Shown here in pieces: positions 11,484 through 22,089 of a stretch of DNA of 64,000 nt (positions are counted from its first letter, which is position 1; each line of letters opens with the position of its first letter). The notes under the pieces are model-generated. The model ran no database searches. It was given only the letters and a program-made list of their open reading frames with translations, and was not told the origin of the DNA. A program made the translations under genes and the position numbers. The DNA comes from Staphylococcus argenteus (GTDB taxonomy: Bacteria > Bacillota > Bacilli > Staphylococcales > Staphylococcaceae): the NCBI RefSeq assembly GCF_000236925.1, contig NC_016941.1, positions 1,240,001-1,304,000 on the forward strand, read 5' to 3'.

Positions 11484-12749
11484 TTGAGTAATCAATCTCA
11501 ACCAAATATACATATAAATGTTTCACCAACTACTAAATTTAAAACAACTACGATAGTGTTTAAATTTATGGCACCATTAGAATATGACACAATTACAGCA
11601 AGATCTCTTTTAAGTAAATTATTAGTACGTGCCACGAAGAAATGGCCTACGGATAAAGCATTTAATAATCATTTAGCTGAATTATATGGTGCTTATGTAA
11701 ACAGTACGATTTCGAAATTTAAAGATCAGCATGTTATTACTTTTTCATTAGAAATTGTAAATGAGCGTTACTTAAGAAATCGTGAATCATTATTCAATCA
11801 AGGATTAGATTTATTGCAAGAAATGATTTGGAATCCATTAATTGAAAATGAAACTTTTAATAAGAATTATGTTAATCAAGAAAAGACTTTACTTGCTAAG
11901 AAAATTGAAGCATTGGTCGATAACAAAGCGCAATATTCATTTTTAAAATTATTAGACCATATGTTTGAAAATGAAGCATATAAATATTTATCTACAGGAC
12001 AACTAGAACAAATTCCACATATTACTGCTGAAACACTTTATCATACATATCAATCAATGATTAATAATGATCAATGTTCTGTTTATGTTGTCGGAAATGT
12101 AGAACCAGAAACTGTTAAACAACAAATTCGTGAAAAGTTTGCAATTAGACCTTTTGATAAGCAGCAGTTCCAACATTCAACACATCATTTACATGATGAT
12201 GACGTTGACTATATTGTTGAGTATGATGATGTAGATCAGGCTAAGTTAAATATGGGATATCGTTTTCCAACTCAATATGGTCAACCTGGCTATGCTGCGT
12301 TTGTCGTTTTTAATATGATGTTCGGAGGAGACCCCTCATCCGTATTGTTCAACGAAGTGCGTGAAAAGCAAAGTTTAGCTTATTCAATCCATTCACAAAT
12401 TGATGGAAAAAATGGATATTTATTTGTTTTAAGTGGTGTATCAAGTGATAAGTATGAGGTAGCTAAAGATACAATTATCAATGAATTTGAAAAGATAAAA
12501 AATGGTGATTTTACAGATGAAAAATTAGCGTTAGCAAAGAAAGTAATTATTTCTCATCGTTTTGAGTCTGAAGATCGTCCAAAAAGTATCATTGAAATTA
12601 TGCACAACCAAATACTATTAGAACAACCTCAAAGTAAAGAAACATTTATAAATGATATTCAGAATGTAAGTCGTGAAGATATTAAATCGGTTGCAAAACA
12701 AGCTTATTTAGATACGATTTATGTATTAACAAAAGGAGGGGGTAAATAA
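11484..12749 (+). CDS. M16-family peptidase-like protein lacking the zinc motif (YmfF-like)
   Basis: The 421-residue protein has the two-lobed M16 fold expected of YmfF, but the HxxEH zinc-binding motif is absent from its N-terminal lobe. It is therefore likely the non-catalytic partner of the next protein, like the alpha subunit of mitochondrial processing peptidase. A C-terminal R/Y-type region (VLFNEVREKQSLAYSI) typical of the pseudo-subunit is present. TTG start at 11484 follows GAGGAGG. The gene overlaps the next by one base (TAATG). Confidence 0.85.
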   Translation: MSNQSQPNIHINVSPTTKFKTTTIVFKFMAPLEYDTITARSLLSKLLVRATKKWPTDKAFNNHLAELYGAYVNSTISKFKDQHVITFSLEIVNERYLRNRESLFNQGLDLLQEMIWNPLIENETFNKNYVNQEKTLLAKKIEALVDNKAQYSFLKLLDHMFENEAYKYLSTGQLEQIPHITAETLYHTYQSMINNDQCSVYVVGNVEPETVKQQIREKFAIRPFDKQQFQHSTHHLHDDDVDYIVEYDDVDQAKLNMGYRFPTQYGQPGYAAFVVFNMMFGGDPSSVLFNEVREKQSLAYSIHSQIDGKNGYLFVLSGVSSDKYEVAKDTIINEFEKIKNGDFTDEKLALAKKVIISHRFESEDRPKSIIEIMHNQILLEQPQSKETFINDIQNVSREDIKSVAKQAYLDTIYVLTKGGGK

Positions 12750-14035
12750 TGAAAGAACGTTATTATGAATTAATAGATGAAAGAGTTTTTGAAAAAAAAT
12801 TAGATAATGGCTTACGTCTATTTGTTATCCCTAAACCTGGTTTTCAAAAGACATTTGTAACTTATACAACTCAGTTTGGTTCTTTAGATAATAAATTCAA
12901 ACCATTTGGACAGGATGATTTTGTGACAGTCCCTGATGGCGTAGCACATTTTCTAGAACACAAACTATTTGAAAAAGAGGAAGAGGATTTGTTTACTGCA
13001 TTTGCAGAAGAAAATGCACAAGCAAATGCATTTACGAGCTTTGATCGTACAAGTTATTTATTCAGTGCAACAGATCATGTTGAAAGTAATATTAAACGTT
13101 TATTGACGATGGTTGAAACACCATATTTTACAAAAGAAACTGTTGATAAGGAAAAAGGAATTATCGCAGAAGAAATTAAAATGTATCAAGAACAACCTGG
13201 ATATAAATTAATGTTTAATACTTTGCGTGCTATGTACCAACAACATCCAATACGTGTTGATATTGCCGGAAGTGTTGAAAGTATTTATGAAATTACTAAA
13301 GATGATTTATATCTATGCTATGAAACATTTTACCATCCTTCAAATATGGTTTTATTTGTAGTCGGAGATGTAAATCCTGAATACATATGCCAAATTGTTG
13401 AAGATCATGAAAATGCTCGCAATAAAGACAATCAACCTAAAATTGAAAGAGGTATTGTTGATGAGCCTAATGAAGTGAAAGAAGCTTTTGTATCCGAAGA
13501 AATGAAAATTCAGTCGCCGCGTTTAATGCTTGGGTTTAAAAACAGACCGTTGCAAGAAGAACCTGAAAAATATGTGCAACGTGATTTAGAAATGTCATTG
13601 TTCTTTGAATTAATATTTGGAGAAGAAACAGATTTTTATCAACATTTATTGAGTGAAGGTCTTATTGATGATACATTCGGTTATCAATTTGTGCTAGAAC
13701 CAACGTATAGTTTTTCAATTGTGACTAGTGCTACTGAACAGCCAGATAAATTAAAAGAATTATTGTTGAGTGAGTTGAGAGATAAAAAAGGTAATTTCCA
13801 AGACGCTCAAGCGTTTGAACTTTTGAAAAAGCAGTTTATTGGTGAGTTTATTTCAAGTCTAAATTCGCCTGAATATATCGCAAATCAGTATGCAAAGCTG
13901 TATTTTGAAGGTGTTAGTGTGTTTGACATGCTAGATATTGTTGAAAATATAACATTAGATAGTATTAATGAAACGTCAACATTGTACTTAAATTTAGAAC
14001 AACAGGTTGATAGTCGTTTGGAGATTAAAAAATAA
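12749..14035 (+). CDS. M16-family zinc metallopeptidase (YmfH-like)
   Basis: The 428-residue protein carries the inverted zinc motif HFLEH near residue 72, with the downstream glutamate in the EKGIIAEEIKMYQEQ segment near 140. It is the catalytic member of the pair with the preceding gene, and the one-base overlap on each side points to stoichiometric synthesis. The physiological substrate is not evident. The family is conserved in Firmicutes beside the ymfI-ymfK-ymfM genes. Confidence 0.88.
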   Translation: MKERYYELIDERVFEKKLDNGLRLFVIPKPGFQKTFVTYTTQFGSLDNKFKPFGQDDFVTVPDGVAHFLEHKLFEKEEEDLFTAFAEENAQANAFTSFDRTSYLFSATDHVESNIKRLLTMVETPYFTKETVDKEKGIIAEEIKMYQEQPGYKLMFNTLRAMYQQHPIRVDIAGSVESIYEITKDDLYLCYETFYHPSNMVLFVVGDVNPEYICQIVEDHENARNKDNQPKIERGIVDEPNEVKEAFVSEEMKIQSPRLMLGFKNRPLQEEPEKYVQRDLEMSLFFELIFGEETDFYQHLLSEGLIDDTFGYQFVLEPTYSFSIVTSATEQPDKLKELLLSELRDKKGNFQDAQAFELLKKQFIGEFISSLNSPEYIANQYAKLYFEGVSVFDMLDIVENITLDSINETSTLYLNLEQQVDSRLEIKK

Positions 14036-14739
14036 TGAAAGCATTGGTATTAGGTGGTTCTGGTTCCATTGGTTCTGAGATTGTACAACGGTTATTATCA
14101 GATGGTTTTGAAGTGTATATACAATATTATCGTGCCGATATAAATGAATTATCAATTAAATTTAAAGGTGACAAAGTACATTTTATAAAAGCAGATTTAA
14201 CTAAAACGATTGATATTGAAAATACGTTTGGTGAAATTAAATCATTAGATTGCTTAATATATGCGAGTGGTCAGTCACTATATGGTATTTTACAAGATAT
14301 GTCAGATCACGATATAGATGCTTGTTACCAGTTAAATGTCTTGCAATTAATTAGGTTGTGTCGTTATTTTGTGGATTTATTACGTCAAAGTGAAAATGGC
14401 AGGATAATTGTTATTTCTTCAATTTGGGGAGAAATGGGTGCTAGCATGGAAACGATATACTCTACGATGAAAAGTGCTCAATTAGGATTTGTTAAAGCTT
14501 TAAGTCAAGAACTGGCATTGACTTCAGTGACTGTAAATGCAGTAACTCCTGGGTTTGTCGCAGGGAATATGGCTAATGAGTGGCGTAAAGATGAACTCCA
14601 AGCAATGGTAAATGAATTACCACAGCAACGATTGATATTACCAAGAGAAATTGCGCATACATGTGCTTATTTATACCATCCAGATGCCAAAAGTGTGACT
14701 GGAACCATTCAAAAAGTAAACGGTGCTTGGTATATTTGA
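14035..14739 (+). CDS. Short-chain dehydrogenase/reductase (YmfI-like)
   Basis: The 234-residue protein is a classical SDR: a Rossmann cofactor motif LGGSGSIGSEIV at the N-terminus, the catalytic serine in VISSIWG, and YSTMK as the YxxxK motif near residue 142. It resembles FabG but is shorter and diverged; the substrate is unknown. Translation is coupled to the upstream peptidase by a one-base overlap (TAATGA). Confidence 0.87.
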   Translation: MKALVLGGSGSIGSEIVQRLLSDGFEVYIQYYRADINELSIKFKGDKVHFIKADLTKTIDIENTFGEIKSLDCLIYASGQSLYGILQDMSDHDIDACYQLNVLQLIRLCRYFVDLLRQSENGRIIVISSIWGEMGASMETIYSTMKSAQLGFVKALSQELALTSVTVNAVTPGFVAGNMANEWRKDELQAMVNELPQQRLILPREIAHTCAYLYHPDAKSVTGTIQKVNGAWYI

Positions 14740-14846
14740 TATCATAACTATTTTTATTATCAAATATTTTTATGTTTGATGTTATAATATGAATAATACC
14801 AAATGTGAATCATAATTAGTTAATTAATCAAGGGGTGGGATTCACC

Positions 14847-15674
14847 ATGACAGTTGCAGAAAAAAAAGAATGGTACCTAGAATATGAGATTGAAATTAAC
14901 AGATCTGGTCTATTAGGCGATGTATCTAGTTTATTAGGTATGTTAGGTATAAGTATAGTTACGATTAATGGTGTAGATCAAGGTAAACGAGGCCTTTTAA
15001 TTAAGACTGATAACCTTGAAAAAGTTGAACGTTTTGAACAAATAGCTCGTAGTATCGATGAAATCGAAATTACAAAATTAAAAAAGCCGGAACTTAGAGA
15101 TCGGCTTGCTGTTAGACACGGTAGATATATTGAACAAGATGCTAAAGATAAGAAAACGTTTAGATTTGAGCGTGAAGATTTAGGATTACTCGTAGATTTT
15201 TTAGCGGAGTTATTTAAAGAAGAAGGCCATAAATTGATTGGAATTAGAGGTATGCCTAGAGTAGGTAAAACAGAATCGATAGTAGCCGGAAGTGTTTGTG
15301 CACATAAAAGATGGTTATTTATAAGTTCTACTTTAATTAAACAAACGGTGCGTAGCTCACTAATTAAGGGGGAATATGACGCAAACCATGTTTATATTAT
15401 AGATGGTGCTGTTACTGCAAGAGAGTCAAACCCAAAACATCAAGAATTAGTTAATGAAGTTATGACATTGCCATCAATCAAAGTTGTTGAACATCCTGAT
15501 TTATTTGTTGAAACAAGTACATGTACTATGGATGATTTTGACTATATTATTGAATTGAGAGAAAATGAAAACCAAGAAATACATTACGAAGAAATGAAAA
15601 AGCAAACAGTTCAAAGTAAAAATAATTTAGATTTTGGCGATCCATTTGGCGGTGGATTTGGTTTCTTCGAGTAA
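14847..15674 (+). CDS. YmfK-family protein (DUF3388) with ACT-like domain
   Basis: The 275-residue protein begins with an ACT-like regulatory domain (NRSGLLGDVSSLLGMLGIS and following), and has a P-loop-like GMPRVGKTES motif near residue 140. It ends in a glycine/phenylalanine-rich tail. AGGGGTGGG supports the ATG at 14847; an upstream in-frame GTG at 14835 lies within that ribosome-binding site. Function is not established; the family is conserved between the SDR gene and the RodZ-like gene in Firmicutes. Confidence 0.8.
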   Translation: MTVAEKKEWYLEYEIEINRSGLLGDVSSLLGMLGISIVTINGVDQGKRGLLIKTDNLEKVERFEQIARSIDEIEITKLKKPELRDRLAVRHGRYIEQDAKDKKTFRFEREDLGLLVDFLAELFKEEGHKLIGIRGMPRVGKTESIVAGSVCAHKRWLFISSTLIKQTVRSSLIKGEYDANHVYIIDGAVTARESNPKHQELVNEVMTLPSIKVVEHPDLFVETSTCTMDDFDYIIELRENENQEIHYEEMKKQTVQSKNNLDFGDPFGGGFGFFE

Positions 15675-15698
15675 TTTTTATTGTAAGGAGGCTATGAA

Positions 15699-16091
15699 TT
15701 GAAAACAGTCGGTGAAGCACTTAAAGGTAGACGTGAACGATTAGGTATGACGTTAACAGAATTAGAACAGAGAACTGGTATAAAACGAGAAATGTTAGTA
15801 CATATCGAAAATAATGACTTCGACCAACTACCTAATAAAAACTATAGTGAAGGTTTTATAAGAAAATATGCCAGCGTTGTTAACATTGAACCTAATCAAT
15901 TAGTTCAAGCTCATCAAGATGAGATTCCATCAAACCAAGCCGAATGGGACGAAGTTATAACAGTTTTCAATAAAAATAAAGACTTAGATTATAAAAGTAA
16001 ATCTAAAGAGCCATTACAATTATTAGTTATCATGGGTATTACAGTTTTAATAACTTTAATGTTATGGATTTTGTTAGTGTTAATTTTTTAA
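15699..16091 (+). CDS. RodZ-like helix-turn-helix membrane protein (YmfM-like)
   Basis: The 130-residue protein has an N-terminal RodZ-type HTH (GEALKGRRERLGMTLTELEQ region, residues 3-70) and one membrane helix at the extreme C-terminus (residues 107-130). RodZ/YmfM links MreB-like cytoskeleton to the membrane in rods; cocci keep a short form without the extracellular domain. The start is TTG at 15699 after AAGGAGG. The next gene, pgsA, makes a membrane lipid precursor. Confidence 0.82.
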   Translation: MKTVGEALKGRRERLGMTLTELEQRTGIKREMLVHIENNDFDQLPNKNYSEGFIRKYASVVNIEPNQLVQAHQDEIPSNQAEWDEVITVFNKNKDLDYKSKSKEPLQLLVIMGITVLITLMLWILLVLIF

Positions 16092-16113
16092 AATATATAT
16101 TAGTGAGAAATGA

Positions 16114-16701
<588 letters not shown>

Positions 16702-16715
16702 ATATATAATACTCT

Positions 16716-16751
16716 AACTAGGTTTCGTTTTAATACGGAATCTAGTTTTTT
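16716..16751 (+). terminator. Terminator after pgsA
   Basis: AACTAGGTTTCGT (16716-16728) pairs with ACGGAATCTAGTT (16735-16747), with further T after it. Confidence 0.9.
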
Positions 16752-16943
16752 AAATCTCATTTTTAGAAATTAGAATCTTAATTGTTTATAATGAGTATAT
16801 TGTAAATCACCTATTGATAGTAAAGAGATGAACTTATGTTAATGAAGATTTTACAATACTCAAATAATTAATTCATTCATAATCTTAATAGCTTTAAAAT
16901 AGACAAAATAAGCTTTTATTTTTTATATTCGAGGGGGATAAAA

Positions 16944-18095
16944 ATGTCGATTTCAATTATAGCAGTGGGTTCTGAGTTGCTTTTAGGACAAATTGCGAAT
17001 ACAAATGGACAATACTTATCAAAAGTATTCAATGAGATAGGACAAGATGTATTAGAACATATAGTAATTGGTGATAACGAAGAACGTCTAGAAGCCACCG
17101 TTCGTCGAGCAGTGGAAAAATATGACACTGTTATTTTAACGGGCGGATTAGGACCTACTAAAGATGATTTAACAAAGCATACTGTGGCTAAAGTTGTAGG
17201 TAAAGAATTAGTTATTGATGAACCTTCTTTAAAATATATTGAAAGCTATTTTAAAGATCAGGGGCAAGAAATGACACCAAATAATAAACAACAGGCATTA
17301 GTGATTGAAGGGGCAACTGTTTTAGCTAATCATCATGGTATGGCACCAGGAATGTTGGTTAAGTATGAAAATAAGCACATCATATTGCTTCCGGGGCCAC
17401 CAAAAGAAATGCAACCTATGGTTAAAAATGAATTACTGCCTCATTTTATCAATGATAGTAGCATTATACATTCAGAGTTACTCAGATTTGCTGGAATTGG
17501 TGAATCTAAAGTGGAGACTCTGTTAATGGATCTGATTGATAATCAAACTAATCCTACGATTGCTCCTTTAGCAGGCAGTCATGAAGTATATATTAGATTA
17601 ACTGCGAGCGCAGATTCTAAAGCGCAAGCGTTGAAATTAATCGAACCAATGAAGAAAGAAATTTTAAATCGTATAGGTACGTATTATTATGGCTCAGATG
17701 AAACTTTAATTGAAGAAGCGGTTATGAATGTAAGTCATCAACCATTTGTGATTTACGATGGGATTACGAATGGCGCCTTATATTCTCGTTTAAAAGATGC
17801 AGACTCAAATGGGGTATTAAAAGGTATGATAAGTCATAGTGATTACTTTATAGACAATGAGAATCCTATTCATCAGCAATTAGATGATGCATCTCAATTT
17901 GTTACGAAACTTTTCAATGTTTCAACAGCGATTATTTTGCTAGAGTATGATAATACCGTATATTTAGCATTCTTTGATAAACAGCAATTAAAGGTTGATC
18001 ATTTTAAAATGTCAAAATCAAGAAATTTATTGAAGAACAGAAGTCAAAATTATGCACTTATAAGATTATTAAATTGGCAACGAACACAAAAATAA
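16944..18095 (+). CDS. cinA: CinA-family protein with degenerate amidase domain
   Basis: The 383-residue protein has the N-terminal MoCF-like CinA domain (SIIAVGSELLLGQIANTN; GGLGPTKDD near residue 68). The C-terminal third should be a PncC-type nicotinamide-nucleotide deamidase, but the usual AES-TGG motif is absent: the corresponding region reads QPFVIYDGITNGALYSRL. The protein is also shorter than Bacillus CinA. The amidase may be inactive or altered in this lineage. GAGGGGG precedes ATG. cinA-recA adjacency is standard. Confidence 0.85.
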   Translation: MSISIIAVGSELLLGQIANTNGQYLSKVFNEIGQDVLEHIVIGDNEERLEATVRRAVEKYDTVILTGGLGPTKDDLTKHTVAKVVGKELVIDEPSLKYIESYFKDQGQEMTPNNKQQALVIEGATVLANHHGMAPGMLVKYENKHIILLPGPPKEMQPMVKNELLPHFINDSSIIHSELLRFAGIGESKVETLLMDLIDNQTNPTIAPLAGSHEVYIRLTASADSKAQALKLIEPMKKEILNRIGTYYYGSDETLIEEAVMNVSHQPFVIYDGITNGALYSRLKDADSNGVLKGMISHSDYFIDNENPIHQQLDDASQFVTKLFNVSTAIILLEYDNTVYLAFFDKQQLKVDHFKMSKSRNLLKNRSQNYALIRLLNWQRTQK

Positions 18096-18160
18096 TTATG
18101 TTTTTGTTAGATTTATAAGTACGTTTGTTCGTTTTTGTGATTTTAAAACAACAAATTACA

Positions 18161-18174
18161 CGAACAAATATTCG
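18161..18174 (+). promoter_or_regulatory. LexA (SOS) box upstream of recA
   Basis: CGAACAAATATTCG fits the Firmicutes LexA site CGAAC-N4-GTTCG with one change. A second partial half-site (GTTCG at 18127-18131) lies just upstream. The position overlaps the region directly before the recA -35 element. Confidence 0.8.
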
Positions 18175-18182
18175 CAAAACAC

Positions 18183-18211
18183 TTGTAATTTAGTTTGAAT
18201 ACTTGTATAGT
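18183..18211 (+). promoter_or_regulatory. Promoter for recA
   Basis: TTGTAA (18183-18188) and TATAGT (18206-18211) are separated by 17 bases, the optimal SigA spacing, 49 bases before the recA start and 9 bases after the SOS box. Confidence 0.75.
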
Positions 18212-18259
18212 ATTGTTAAGATAATTAAAAGATAGCAATTTCATTTAGGAGGTCTCGCT

Positions 18260-19303
18260 TTGGATAACGATCGTCAAAAAGCTTTAGATACAGTAATTAA
18301 AAATATGGAGAAATCTTTCGGTAAAGGTGCCGTGATGAAGTTAGGCGATAATATAGGTCGTCGAGTTTCTACAACGTCAACTGGATCAGTTACACTTGAT
18401 AACGCATTAGGCGTAGGTGGCTATCCTAAAGGACGAATTATTGAAATATATGGACCTGAAAGTTCTGGTAAGACAACAGTGGCACTTCATGCTATTGCAG
18501 AAGTGCAAAGCAATGGTGGAGTAGCTGCATTTATCGATGCCGAACATGCATTAGATCCAGAATATGCACAAGCTCTAGGGGTAGATATTGATAATTTATA
18601 CTTATCTCAACCTGACCATGGTGAACAAGGGCTTGAAATCGCAGAAGCATTTGTTAGAAGTGGCGCGGTTGACATCGTAGTTGTAGACTCAGTTGCTGCT
18701 TTAACACCTAAAGCTGAAATTGAAGGTGAAATGGGAGATACTCATGTCGGTTTACAAGCGCGTTTAATGTCACAAGCATTACGTAAACTATCTGGTGCTA
18801 TCTCTAAATCAAATACAACTGCTATTTTCATTAACCAAATTCGTGAAAAAGTCGGCGTTATGTTCGGGAATCCGGAGACTACACCTGGTGGGCGCGCATT
18901 AAAATTCTATAGCTCAGTTAGATTAGAAGTTCGTCGTGCTGAACAACTTAAACAAGGTCAAGAAATCGTTGGTAATAGAACGAAGATTAAAGTTGTTAAA
19001 AATAAAGTAGCACCTCCATTTAGAGTGGCAGAAGTTGATATTATGTATGGTCAAGGTATTTCAAAAGAAGGTGAACTTATTGATTTAGGTGTTGAAAATG
19101 ACATCGTTGATAAGTCTGGTGCTTGGTACTCATATAATGGTGAAAGAATGGGCCAAGGTAAAGAAAACGTAAAAATGTACTTGAAAGAAAATCCTCAAAT
19201 TAAAGAAGAAATTGATCGCAAGTTACGAGAGAAACTTGGAATTTCTGATGGTGATGTTGAAGAAGTTGAAGACGCACCAAAATCTTTATTTGACGAAGAA
19301 TAG
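18260..19303 (+). CDS. recA: Recombinase RecA
   Basis: The 347-residue protein is a full-length RecA, which forms filaments on single-stranded DNA for homologous recombination and triggers LexA cleavage. Walker A GPESSGKT lies near residue 65, and the ATP/DNA-binding loops ([28 protein letters not shown]) are intact. The start is TTG at 18260 after TAGGAGGT. An SOS box and promoter are present upstream, so it is expected to be DNA-damage inducible. Confidence 0.98.
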   Translation: MDNDRQKALDTVIKNMEKSFGKGAVMKLGDNIGRRVSTTSTGSVTLDNALGVGGYPKGRIIEIYGPESSGKTTVALHAIAEVQSNGGVAAFIDAEHALDPEYAQALGVDIDNLYLSQPDHGEQGLEIAEAFVRSGAVDIVVVDSVAALTPKAEIEGEMGDTHVGLQARLMSQALRKLSGAISKSNTTAIFINQIREKVGVMFGNPETTPGGRALKFYSSVRLEVRRAEQLKQGQEIVGNRTKIKVVKNKVAPPFRVAEVDIMYGQGISKEGELIDLGVENDIVDKSGAWYSYNGERMGQGKENVKMYLKENPQIKEEIDRKLREKLGISDGDVEEVEDAPKSLFDEE

Positions 19304-19340
19304 TAACCAATTTTATATGTAAAGCTATATTAAATCATAT

Positions 19341-19430
19341 CCTTATAGATTCGATTAAAAAAGTGTTATCTAAAAGCAGAAATCCAATACTATTTCTTAA
19401 CACACAAAATCAAATCTATAAGGGTTTTTT
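19341..19430 (+). terminator. Terminator after recA
   Basis: CCTTATAGATT (19341-19351) pairs with AATCTATAAGG (19413-19423), followed by six T. An inner stem GTGTTA/TAACAC lies within the loop. Confidence 0.8.
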
Positions 19431-19479
19431 GTAAAATTTTTGAGGTAATTGGTCAAATTGTATTGGTGAGTTCAATATT

Positions 19480-19526
19480 GGAAGTTAAGCAACCAAACAT
19501 TGCTTAACTTCCTTTTGTTTTTGGAG
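19480..19526 (+). terminator. Perfect 13-bp hairpin in the recA-rny gap
   Basis: GGAAGTTAAGCAA (19480-19492) and TTGCTTAACTTCC (19500-19512) form a perfect stem with a 7-base loop, then TTTTGTTTTT. It has terminator form, although no gene lies between it and the recA terminator, so it may end a short transcript. The rest of the 19304-19914 gap is AT-rich with no gene recognised. Confidence 0.7.
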
Positions 19527-19800
19527 GATAAAGTTTTGCACATAATCATATTCGATTACGTAAATGATTATAATTTCCATAACGAAAAGACGTGCGTTTA
19601 ATTAATTTTATTTTGTTGTTTATACCTTCTGATTCTAGGTCATTTATGATAGATAATTAATTTTAAAAATATAGGGAGTTTGTTGAAAATAAATTTTACA
19701 CATAGTTCTTATAAAGATGCTTGATTTGTTAAAATGATTCAAATTTTTAGAAAATAGTAGAAATAGCAATCAATATAGTGCAAAAGTGCAAATTGATAAC

Positions 19801-19830
19801 TTGACACTTATCTCCTATAAACCGTACAAT
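19801..19830 (+). promoter_or_regulatory. Promoter for rny
   Basis: TTGACA (19801-19806) and TACAAT (19825-19830) with 18 bases between; about 85 bases before the rny start. Confidence 0.7.
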
Positions 19831-19914
19831 TAATTTGTATGATTTATATATAATTTCATAAAGTCATATTGAATTTCATATACAGAGCAAACCCTAGAAA
19901 AAGGAGGTGTTTGT

Positions 19915-21474
19915 GTGAATTTATTAAGCCTCCTACTCATTTTGCTGGGGATCATTCTAGGAGTTGTTGGAGGGTATGTTGTTGCCCGAAATTTGTTGCT
20001 TCAAAAGCAAACACAAGCTAGACAAACTGCCGAAGATATTGTGAATCAAGCCCATAAAGAAGCTGACAATATCAAAAAAGAGAAATTACTTGAGGCAAAA
20101 GAAGAAAACCAAATCCTAAGAGAACAAACTGAAGCAGAACTTCGTGAAAGACGAAGCGAACTTCAAAGACAAGAAACCCGACTTCTTCAAAAAGAAGAAA
20201 ACTTAGAGCGTAAATCTGATCTATTAGATAAAAAAGATGAGATTTTAGAGCAAAAAGAATCAAAAATTGAAGAAAAACAACAACAAGTAGATGCAAAAGA
20301 GAGTAGTGTTCAAACATTAATAATGAAGCATGAACAAGAATTAGAACGCATCTCCGGTCTCACTCAAGAAGAAGCAATTAATGAGCAACTTCAACGAGTT
20401 GAGGAAGAACTGTCACAAGATATTGCAGTACTTGTTAAAGAAAAAGAAAAAGAAGCTAAAGAAAAAGTTGATAAAACAGCAAAAGAATTATTAGCTACAG
20501 CAGTACAAAGATTAGCAGCAGATCACACAAGTGAATCAACGGTATCAGTAGTTAACTTACCAAATGATGAGATGAAAGGTCGAATCATTGGACGTGAGGG
20601 GCGAAATATACGTACACTTGAAACTTTAACTGGCATAGACTTAATTATTGATGATACACCAGAAGCAGTTATTTTATCTGGTTTTGATCCAATACGAAGA
20701 GAAATTGCTAGAACAGCACTTGTTAACTTAGTATCTGATGGACGAATCCATCCAGGTCGAATTGAAGATATGGTTGAAAAAGCAAGAAAAGAAGTAGATG
20801 ATATCATCAGAGAAGCAGGTGAACAAGCTACATTTGAAGTTAACGCGCATAATATGCATCCTGACTTAGTTAAAATTGTAGGGCGTTTAAACTATCGTAC
20901 AAGTTACGGTCAAAATGTACTTAAACATTCAATTGAAGTTGCGCATCTTGCTAGTATGTTAGCTGCTGAGCTAGGTGAAGATGAAACATTAGCGAAACGA
21001 GCTGGACTTTTACATGATGTTGGTAAAGCAATTGATCATGAAGTAGAAGGTAGTCATGTTGAAATTGGTGTAGAATTGGCTAAAAAATATGGTGAAAATG
21101 AAACAGTAATTAATGCAATTCATTCTCATCATGGTGATGTTGAGCCTACATCTATTATATCTATCCTTGTTGCTGCAGCAGATGCCTTATCTGCGGCACG
21201 TCCAGGTGCAAGAAAAGAAACATTAGAGAATTATATTCGTCGATTAGAACGTTTAGAAACGTTATCAGAAAGTTATGATGGTGTAGAAAAAGCATTTGCG
21301 ATTCAGGCAGGTAGAGAAATCCGTGTGATTGTATCTCCTGAAGAAATTGATGATTTAAAATCTTATCGTTTGGCTAGAGATATTAAAAATCAAATTGAAG
21401 ATGAATTACAATATCCTGGTCATATCAAGGTGACAGTTGTTCGAGAGACTAGAGCAGTAGAGTATGCAAAATAA
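19915..21474 (+). CDS. rny: Ribonuclease Y
   Basis: The 519-residue endoribonuclease initiates decay of many mRNAs and, as CvfA, influences virulence regulation in S. aureus. It has an N-terminal membrane anchor (residues 1-25), a long Glu/Lys/Gln-rich coiled coil (about 30-190), a KH domain ([15 protein letters not shown] near 220) and an HD domain with HS and HDVGK near residues 340-370. The start is GTG at 19915 after AAGGAGGTG. A strong terminator follows. Confidence 0.97.
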   Translation: MNLLSLLLILLGIILGVVGGYVVARNLLLQKQTQARQTAEDIVNQAHKEADNIKKEKLLEAKEENQILREQTEAELRERRSELQRQETRLLQKEENLERKSDLLDKKDEILEQKESKIEEKQQQVDAKESSVQTLIMKHEQELERISGLTQEEAINEQLQRVEEELSQDIAVLVKEKEKEAKEKVDKTAKELLATAVQRLAADHTSESTVSVVNLPNDEMKGRIIGREGRNIRTLETLTGIDLIIDDTPEAVILSGFDPIRREIARTALVNLVSDGRIHPGRIEDMVEKARKEVDDIIREAGEQATFEVNAHNMHPDLVKIVGRLNYRTSYGQNVLKHSIEVAHLASMLAAELGEDETLAKRAGLLHDVGKAIDHEVEGSHVEIGVELAKKYGENETVINAIHSHHGDVEPTSIISILVAAADALSAARPGARKETLENYIRRLERLETLSESYDGVEKAFAIQAGREIRVIVSPEEIDDLKSYRLARDIKNQIEDELQYPGHIKVTVVRETRAVEYAK

Positions 21475-21483
21475 TTTTTGTCT

Positions 21484-21514
21484 CCCTCACATATATAAGT
21501 GAGGGGGCTTTTTT
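21484..21514 (+). terminator. Terminator after rny
   Basis: CCCTCAC (21484-21490) pairs with GTGAGGG (21499-21505), then six T. Confidence 0.92.
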
Positions 21515-21636
21515 ATTGTGCTTTTATGGCTCTTCACCTTTTTTGGCCCTTTTTTGGTGGGAGGTAACTTAAAACAGTATTAACTATATTTATATTATGT
21601 AAACCTACAATGATTAAAGGTTTTCGTGTCAATCAT

Positions 21637-21671
21637 AAAAAAGAAGTGAAGATGATAAACATCTTCACTTC
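21637..21671 (-). terminator. Terminator for the minus-strand gene at 21.7 kb
   Basis: GAAGTGAAGATG (21643-21654) pairs with CATCTTCACTTC (21660-21671). The A-run at 21637-21642 becomes a T-run when read on the minus strand. Confidence 0.85.
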
Positions 21672-21700
21672 TGTAGTTTCAGTAAGGATTCTTTGATGGA

Positions 21701-21916
21701 TTATTTTAATTGTAAATCTGTTTTCTTTAGTTCTTTTATTACTTCAGCAGTATCATAGCAGTTTGTTGCGATAGTAGAATATCTTTCTGCTAATCGATAT
21801 GCATTAATATATAGTTTTAAACTATCTTTTGCAATATCTTCTGCTTCTTCAGATTTAGAAGGGTTAGCCATAACGACTAATTCTGCAAATTTTTCTGGAT
21901 CAATATTAATAGACAT
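21701..21916 (-). CDS. Small conserved hypothetical protein
   Basis: The 71-residue product is acidic, without membrane helices or signal, and looks wholly alpha-helical (SEEAEDIAKDSLKLYINAYR). It runs opposite to its neighbours, has AGGAG upstream on the minus strand and its own terminator, so it is an independent transcription unit. I do not recognise a family. Conservation in other staphylococci is likely but not shown here. Confidence 0.7.
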   Translation of the reverse strand: MSINIDPEKFAELVVMANPSKSEEAEDIAKDSLKLYINAYRLAERYSTIATNCYDTAEVIKELKKTDLQLK

Positions 21917-22089
21917 GTATTTATTTACAACTCCTATTTATTTTGATGACTTAATACTAACATATTGAGGTTTTTCAACAAAGTAATGTCCCTTTGTAAA
22001 AGTTAAAAAATAATTCAAAGAATTTAATATTTACTTTAAATATTAGAACGTATGAATTAAACTAGTAATTATGAGAGGATGAACTGAAC

